A stretch of 28,301 bases of DNA from Nocardioides sp. Its GTDB lineage: Bacteria > Actinomycetota > Actinomycetes > Propionibacteriales > Nocardioidaceae. The notes under the pieces were generated by a model. That model saw only the letters and a program-made list of their open reading frames with translations, did not search any database and had not been told where the DNA came from. Location of the stretch: positions 1 through 28,301 of the forward strand of contig NZ_JASLGR010000053.1 of assembly GCF_030150155.1 (NCBI RefSeq), in the 5' to 3' direction. Shown piece after piece: positions 23,984-28,301 of the stretch; position 1 is the stretch's first letter, and each line of letters starts with the position of its first letter. The position numbers and the translations under genes are program-made.

Positions 23984-25624
23984 ATGACGGAGCTGTCCAT
24001 CCGTCCCGACGAGATCCGGGACGCGCTGGCGAAGTACGTCGCCGACTACAAGCCCGAGGCTGCCGCCGCGGAAGAGGTCGGTACGGTCGCCCAGACTGCT
24101 GACGGCATCGCACGTGTCGCCGGCCTGCCCTCGGCCATGGCCAACGAGCTCCTCGAGTTCGAGGACGGCACCCTTGGCCTGGCGCTGAACCTCGACACCC
24201 GTGAGATCGGTGCTGTCGTCCTCGGCGACTTCGACAAGATCGAAGAGGGCCAGCCGGTCCGCCGTACGGGCGAGGTCCTGTCGGTCGCCGTCGGTGACGG
24301 CTACCTCGGTCGCGTCGTCGACCCGCTCGGCAACCCGATCGACGGTCTCGGCGACATCGCCACCGTCGGCCGTCGTGCTCTCGAGCTCCAGGCCCCCGGC
24401 GTCATGGCCCGTAAGTCGGTCCACGAGCCGATGGCCACCGGCATCAAGGCGATCGACGCCATGACCCCCATCGGTCGTGGCCAGCGCCAGCTCATCATCG
24501 GTGACCGCGCGACCGGCAAGACCACCGTCGCGATCGACACCATCATCAACCAGAAGGCCAACTGGGCGACCGGCGACCCGTCGAAGCAGGTCCGCTGCAT
24601 CTACGTCGCCGTCGGCCAGAAGGGCTCCACCATCGCGTCCGTCCGTGGCGCGCTGGAGGAGGCCGGTGCTCTGGAGTACACCACCATCGTCGCGGCCCCG
24701 GCCTCGGACTCGGCTGGCTTCAAGTACCTCGCCCCCTACACCGGCTCGGCCATCGGCCAGCACTGGATGTACGAGGGCAAGCACGTCCTCATCGTCTTCG
24801 ATGACCTGACCAAGCAGGCCGAGGCCTACCGCGCCGTGTCGCTGCTGCTGCGTCGTCCGCCGGGCCGTGAGGCCTACCCGGGTGACGTCTTCTACCTGCA
24901 CAGCCGCCTCCTGGAGCGTTGCGCCAAGCTCTCCGACGAGCTCGGTGCCGGTTCCATGACGGGTCTGCCGATCATCGAGACGAAGGCCAACGACGTCTCG
25001 GCGTTCATCCCGACCAATGTCATCTCGATCACCGACGGCCAGATCTTCCTGCAGTCGGACCTGTTCGCCGCCAACCAGCGCCCGGCCATCGACGTCGGTA
25101 TCTCCGTCTCCCGTGTCGGTGGTGCCGCGATGACCAAGGCGATGAAGGCCGTCACCGGTTCGCTCAAGGTCGACCTCGCGCAGTACCGCGCGATGGAGGC
25201 GTTCGCCATGTTCGCCTCGGACCTGGACGCCGCCTCCAAGCAGCAGCTCGCTCGCGGTCAGCGCCTGATGGCCCTGATGAAGCAGCCGGCCTACTCGCCG
25301 TACTCGGTCCCCGAGATGACGGCCTCGCTCTGGCTGGGCACCTCCGGTCGCCTGGACATCGTCCCGGTGGTCGACGTGCTCAAGTTCGAGCAGGAGTTCC
25401 TGGAGTTCGTGAAGACCGCCAAGCCGGGGATCTTCGCCGCCATCGCCGAGACCCTCAAGTTCGAGGACTCGACCGAGGCTGCTCTCGTCGAGGCGTACGA
25501 CGCCTTCCTCCCGCAGTTCCAGACCAGCGACGGCCAGGCGATCAAGCCCGGCTCCGCTCACGTGGACGCGCTGGAGGACGACGAGGTCGAGCAGGAGCAG
25601 ATCGTCAAGCAGAAGAAGGCTTGA
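23984..25624 (+). CDS. atpA: ATP synthase F1 subunit alpha
   Basis: A 546-aa non-catalytic nucleotide-binding subunit of the F1 head. The beta-barrel is ~25-95, the P-loop is GDRATGKT at 173-180, and AAPASDSAGFKYLAPYTG and SVSRVGGAAMTKAMK are conserved core segments. The C-terminal tail EDDEVEQEQIVKQKKA extends the protein beyond the E. coli length of 513; extended alpha C-termini in mycobacteria suppress ATP hydrolysis, and this shorter acidic/basic tail may have a related role (inference). I chose ATG 23984, with AGAAGG seven bases before. An in-frame longer ORF overlaps atpH and lacks such a site. Confidence 0.97.
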   Translation: MTELSIRPDEIRDALAKYVADYKPEAAAAEEVGTVAQTADGIARVAGLPSAMANELLEFEDGTLGLALNLDTREIGAVVLGDFDKIEEGQPVRRTGEVLSVAVGDGYLGRVVDPLGNPIDGLGDIATVGRRALELQAPGVMARKSVHEPMATGIKAIDAMTPIGRGQRQLIIGDRATGKTTVAIDTIINQKANWATGDPSKQVRCIYVAVGQKGSTIASVRGALEEAGALEYTTIVAAPASDSAGFKYLAPYTGSAIGQHWMYEGKHVLIVFDDLTKQAEAYRAVSLLLRRPPGREAYPGDVFYLHSRLLERCAKLSDELGAGSMTGLPIIETKANDVSAFIPTNVISITDGQIFLQSDLFAANQRPAIDVGISVSRVGGAAMTKAMKAVTGSLKVDLAQYRAMEAFAMFASDLDAASKQQLARGQRLMALMKQPAYSPYSVPEMTASLWLGTSGRLDIVPVVDVLKFEQEFLEFVKTAKPGIFAAIAETLKFEDSTEAALVEAYDAFLPQFQTSDGQAIKPGSAHVDALEDDEVEQEQIVKQKKA

Positions 25625-25627
25625 TCC

Positions 25628-26548
25628 ATGGCCGTATCGCTGCGTGAGTACCGCGCGCGGATCCGATCGACTGAGTCGATGAAGAAGATCACGCGCGCCA
25701 TGGAGCTCATTGCTGCGTCTCGCATCATCAAGGCGCAGCAGCGGGCCAACGCCGCAGCCCCGTACGCTCGTGAGCTCACCCGTGCGGTCTCGGCCGTGGC
25801 GACGTACTCCAACGTCGACCACGCCCTGACCACCGAGCCTGAGAACCCCCGCCGCGCCGCGGTCCTCGTCATCACGAGCGACCGCGGCCTGGCCGGGGCC
25901 TACTCCTCGAGCGTGCTCAAGGAGGCTGAGGGCCTGGTCACGAAGCTCACTGCCGAGGGCAAGCGGGTCGACCTGTACGTCACCGGCCGCAAGGCCGAGG
26001 CGTACTTCAAGTTCCGCAACCGGCCGGTGGTGAAGTCGTGGACCGGCTTCTCCGACCAGCCGACGTTCGAGGTGGCCAAGGAGGTCGGCGAGGCCCTGAT
26101 CGGGTCCTTCCTCGCCGGTGCCGTGGACGGTCTCGACGCGGGCGTGGACGAGGTGCACCTGGTGTACACCCGGTTCGTCTCCATGCTGAACCAGAAGCCG
26201 ACCGCTCTTCGTCTCCTCCCGCTGGAGGTCGTCGAGGGCGTGGAGCCCCCCGCCGAGGGCGAGGTCCTTCCGCTGTACGAGTTCGAGCCGTCGGCCGAGG
26301 CCGTCCTCGACGGGCTGCTGCCGCAGTACGTCGAGAGCCGGATCTGGTTCGCGCTGCTCCAGTCCGCTGCCTCGGAGCTGGCAGCACGTCAGAAGGCGAT
26401 GAAGTCCGCCACTGACAACGCGACCGAGCTCATCAAGAAGTACACCCGGATCGCCAACCAGGCTCGCCAGGCCGGCATCACCCAGGAAATCAGCGAGATC
26501 GTCGGTGGCGTCAACGCCCTTGCCGACGCCAACGCCGCGAACGACTGA
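25628..26548 (+). CDS. atpG: ATP synthase F1 subunit gamma
   Basis: A 306-aa rotor shaft. The N-terminal helix EYRARIRSTESMKKITRAME and the C-terminal KSATDNATELIKKYTRIANQ followed by QEISEIVGG form the coiled coil inside the head. The Rossmann-like globular part begins at VLVITSDRGLAGAY. It carries a loop (VEGVEPPAEGEVLPLYE) consistent with the extra gamma loop of actinobacteria. ATG 25628 is three bases after the atpA stop; the likely ribosome site AAGG lies in the last atpA codons. Confidence 0.97.
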   Translation: MAVSLREYRARIRSTESMKKITRAMELIAASRIIKAQQRANAAAPYARELTRAVSAVATYSNVDHALTTEPENPRRAAVLVITSDRGLAGAYSSSVLKEAEGLVTKLTAEGKRVDLYVTGRKAEAYFKFRNRPVVKSWTGFSDQPTFEVAKEVGEALIGSFLAGAVDGLDAGVDEVHLVYTRFVSMLNQKPTALRLLPLEVVEGVEPPAEGEVLPLYEFEPSAEAVLDGLLPQYVESRIWFALLQSAASELAARQKAMKSATDNATELIKKYTRIANQARQAGITQEISEIVGGVNALADANAAND

Positions 26549-26570
26549 TCACCACCGAAGGAAAGACGAA

Positions 26571-28013
26571 ATGACTGCCACCGCAAACGAGACGACGACG
26601 GCCACCGGCCGCATCGTCCGCGTTATCGGCCCGGTCGTCGACGTGGAGTTCCCCGTCGACGCGATGCCGGAGATCTACACCAAGCTCGAGGCGACCATCA
26701 CCCTCGGTGGCGAGGACGCGGTCCTGCCCCTCGAGGTCGCCCAGCACATCGGCGACGGCGTCGTCCGTGCCATCTCGCTGAAGCCGACCGACGGCCTCGT
26801 CCGTGGCCAGGCCGTCACCAACACGGGCGGCCCGATCACGGTCCCCGTCGGTGACGTCACCCTCGGTCGCGTGTTCAATGCCACCGGTGACATCCTCAAC
26901 CTCGAGGAGGGCGAGACCGCCAACGTCACCGAGCGTTGGGGCATCCACCGCAAGGCGCCTGCCTTCGACCAGCTGGAGTCCAAGACCCAGATGTTCGAGA
27001 CCGGCATCAAGGTCATCGACCTCCTCACCCCGTACGTCACGGGCGGCAAGATCGGTCTGTTCGGTGGTGCCGGTGTCGGCAAGACCGTTCTGATCCAGGA
27101 GATGATCGCTCGTGTGGCCAAGAACCACGCCGGTGTCTCCGTCTTCGCCGGTGTCGGCGAGCGTACCCGTGAGGGTAACGACCTCATCGTGGAGATGAAG
27201 GAGGCCGGCGTCTTCGACAAGGTCGCCCTGGTCTTCGGTCAGATGGACGAGCCGCCGGGCACGCGTCTGCGCGTCGCCCTGTCGGCCCTGACGATGGCGG
27301 AGTATTTCCGTGACGTCCAGAAGCAGGACGTGCTTCTGTTCATCGACAACATCTTCCGGTTCACGCAGGCCGGTTCCGAGGTCTCCACCCTGCTCGGCCG
27401 GATGCCGTCCGCCGTGGGTTACCAGCCGAACCTCGCCGACGAGATGGGCCTCCTCCAGGAGCGCATCACCTCGACCCGTGGTCACTCCATCACGTCGATG
27501 CAGGCCATTTACGTGCCGGCTGACGACTACACCGACCCGGCTCCGGCGACGACCTTCGCCCACCTCGACGCCACCACCGAGCTCTCGCGTGAGATCGCCT
27601 CGCTCGGTATCTACCCGGCCGTCGACCCGCTGACCTCGACGTCGCGCATCCTCGACCCGCAGTACATCGGTCAGGCGCACTACGACGCGGCCATCCGGGT
27701 GAAGCAGATCCTGCAGCGCAACAAGGAGCTCCAGGACATCATCGCCATCCTCGGTGTCGACGAGCTGTCGGAGGAGGACAAGATCGTCGTGCACCGCGCG
27801 CGTCGCATCCAGCGCTTCCTGTCGCAGAACACCTACGTCGCCAAGCAGTTCACCGGCATCGAGGGCTCCACGGTGCCGCTGGTCGACACCATCGAGGCGT
27901 TCAACAAGATCTGCGACGGCGAGTACGACCACGTCGCCGAGCAGGCGTTCTTCATGTGCGGTGGCCTCGACGACGTCGAGCGCAACTGGGCCGACATCCA
28001 GAAGAACCTCTGA
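26571..28013 (+). CDS. atpD: ATP synthase F1 subunit beta
   Basis: The catalytic subunit (480 aa) that makes ATP from ADP and phosphate. The N-terminal barrel begins at ATGRIVRVIGPVVDVEFP, the P-loop is GGAGVGKT at 165-172, GERTREGNDL holds the catalytic glutamate, and VLLFIDNIFRFTQAG is Walker B. The DELSEEDK motif in the C-terminal domain is the DELSEED lever. ATG 26571 follows GAAGGAAAG; the longer in-frame ORF overlapping atpG lacks a ribosome site. Confidence 0.98.
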   Translation: MTATANETTTATGRIVRVIGPVVDVEFPVDAMPEIYTKLEATITLGGEDAVLPLEVAQHIGDGVVRAISLKPTDGLVRGQAVTNTGGPITVPVGDVTLGRVFNATGDILNLEEGETANVTERWGIHRKAPAFDQLESKTQMFETGIKVIDLLTPYVTGGKIGLFGGAGVGKTVLIQEMIARVAKNHAGVSVFAGVGERTREGNDLIVEMKEAGVFDKVALVFGQMDEPPGTRLRVALSALTMAEYFRDVQKQDVLLFIDNIFRFTQAGSEVSTLLGRMPSAVGYQPNLADEMGLLQERITSTRGHSITSMQAIYVPADDYTDPAPATTFAHLDATTELSREIASLGIYPAVDPLTSTSRILDPQYIGQAHYDAAIRVKQILQRNKELQDIIAILGVDELSEEDKIVVHRARRIQRFLSQNTYVAKQFTGIEGSTVPLVDTIEAFNKICDGEYDHVAEQAFFMCGGLDDVERNWADIQKNL

Positions 28014-28016
28014 GTC

Positions 28017-28301
28017 ATGGCCGAGAACCTGCAGGTGGAGCTCGTCGCGGCGGACCGGGTGGTCTGGAGCGGCGAGGCCACCATGGTCATCGCGCGCACC
28101 GTCGAGGGCGACGTCGGCGTCCTGCGTGGTCACGCACCGATGCTCTCGGTGCTGACCGACGCGGTCGTCGAGATCAACCCCGTCGACGGTCCGGTCGTCA
28201 CGGCCTCGGCCGACGGCGGGTTCCTCTCGGTCGCCAACGACCGGGTGTCGATCCTCTCCGAGCACGTGCTGCTCTCCGAGGAGATCGACGTCGACGCCGC
28301 G
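28017..28301 (+). CDS. atpC: ATP synthase F1 subunit epsilon (3' truncated by window)
   Basis: An open frame of 95 codons that runs off the right edge. It starts ATG 28017, three bases after the atpD stop. MAENLQVELVAADRVVWSGE and RTVEGDVGVLRGHAPMLSVL are typical of the N-terminal beta-sandwich of the epsilon subunit, which couples the rotor stalk to the c-ring and can inhibit hydrolysis. The C-terminal helices lie outside the window. No good Shine-Dalgarno is seen, so it probably depends on coupling to atpD. Confidence 0.95.
   Translation, partial: MAENLQVELVAADRVVWSGEATMVIARTVEGDVGVLRGHAPMLSVLTDAVVEINPVDGPVVTASADGGFLSVANDRVSILSEHVLLSEEIDVDAA

Overview
The window is a GC-rich stretch of chromosome from a high-GC Gram-positive bacterium. 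From about position 2054 rightward, the gene order (argS-lysA-hom-thrC-thrB-rho ... rpmE-prfA-prmC-sua5-wecA-atpIBEFHAGDC), the protein sequences, the near-universal TGA stops and the GTG/ATG start overlaps point to Actinobacteria, most likely Nocardioidaceae (Nocardioides-like). That genus call is a judgement from remembered sequences, not a search result. The leftmost ~2 kb (end of a DUF4307 gene, greA, metB) looks instead like Mycobacterium. GreA in particular is nearly the mycobacterial protein, and both greA and metB end in TAG. The change of character falls at or near the cbs/metB junction (~2053). It is either a homologous replacement from a mycobacterium or a chimeric assembly.

Layout. 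1-820: 3' end of a DUF4307 membrane-protein gene, then greA (+). 884-5591 (-): a leftward cluster of a small Cys/His protein, a DinB-like protein, an amidase, cystathionine beta-synthase (cbs) and cystathionine gamma-synthase (metB); the last two are coupled through TGATG. 5694-5766 (-): tRNA-Arg(CCG) with a strong hairpin terminator. 5868-6278 (-): a GlcG/HbpS-like protein. 6368-12789 (+): argS-lysA, then hom-thrC-thrB, covering arginyl-tRNA charging and the lysine and threonine branches of the aspartate family. 13007-14833: rho, with a long Arg/Gln/Asn-rich insertion and a structured leader. 14870-16730: gluconate kinase and gluconate permease. 16827-17033: rpmE. 17136-20899: release factor 1, its glutamine methyltransferase PrmC, a Sua5/YrdC tRNA-modification enzyme and a WecA-like lipid-carrier transferase, in one overlapping chain. 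20959-28301: an AtpI-like membrane protein and the F1Fo ATP synthase operon atpB-E-F-H-A-G-D-C; atpC is cut by the window end.

How the genes fit together. CBS and MetB both produce cystathionine, from homocysteine plus serine and from an acylhomoserine plus cysteine respectively. Homoserine dehydrogenase, ~7 kb away, supplies homoserine to both threonine and methionine synthesis. prfA-prmC-sua5 is a translation cluster: PrmC methylates the GGQ glutamine of RF1.

This is mainly a core-genome region, and I see no defence system, CRISPR array, insertion sequence or integrase. The most informative non-coding signals are: an 18-bp dyad matching the Rex redox-repressor operator lying on the -10 of the atp operon promoter; several apparently leaderless promoters (argS, hom, gntK, the small Cys/His gene), two of which share a 13-base sequence; a promoter plus SD-sequestering leader before rpmE; and a folded leader before rho. 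No stretch over 300 bases lacks a gene.
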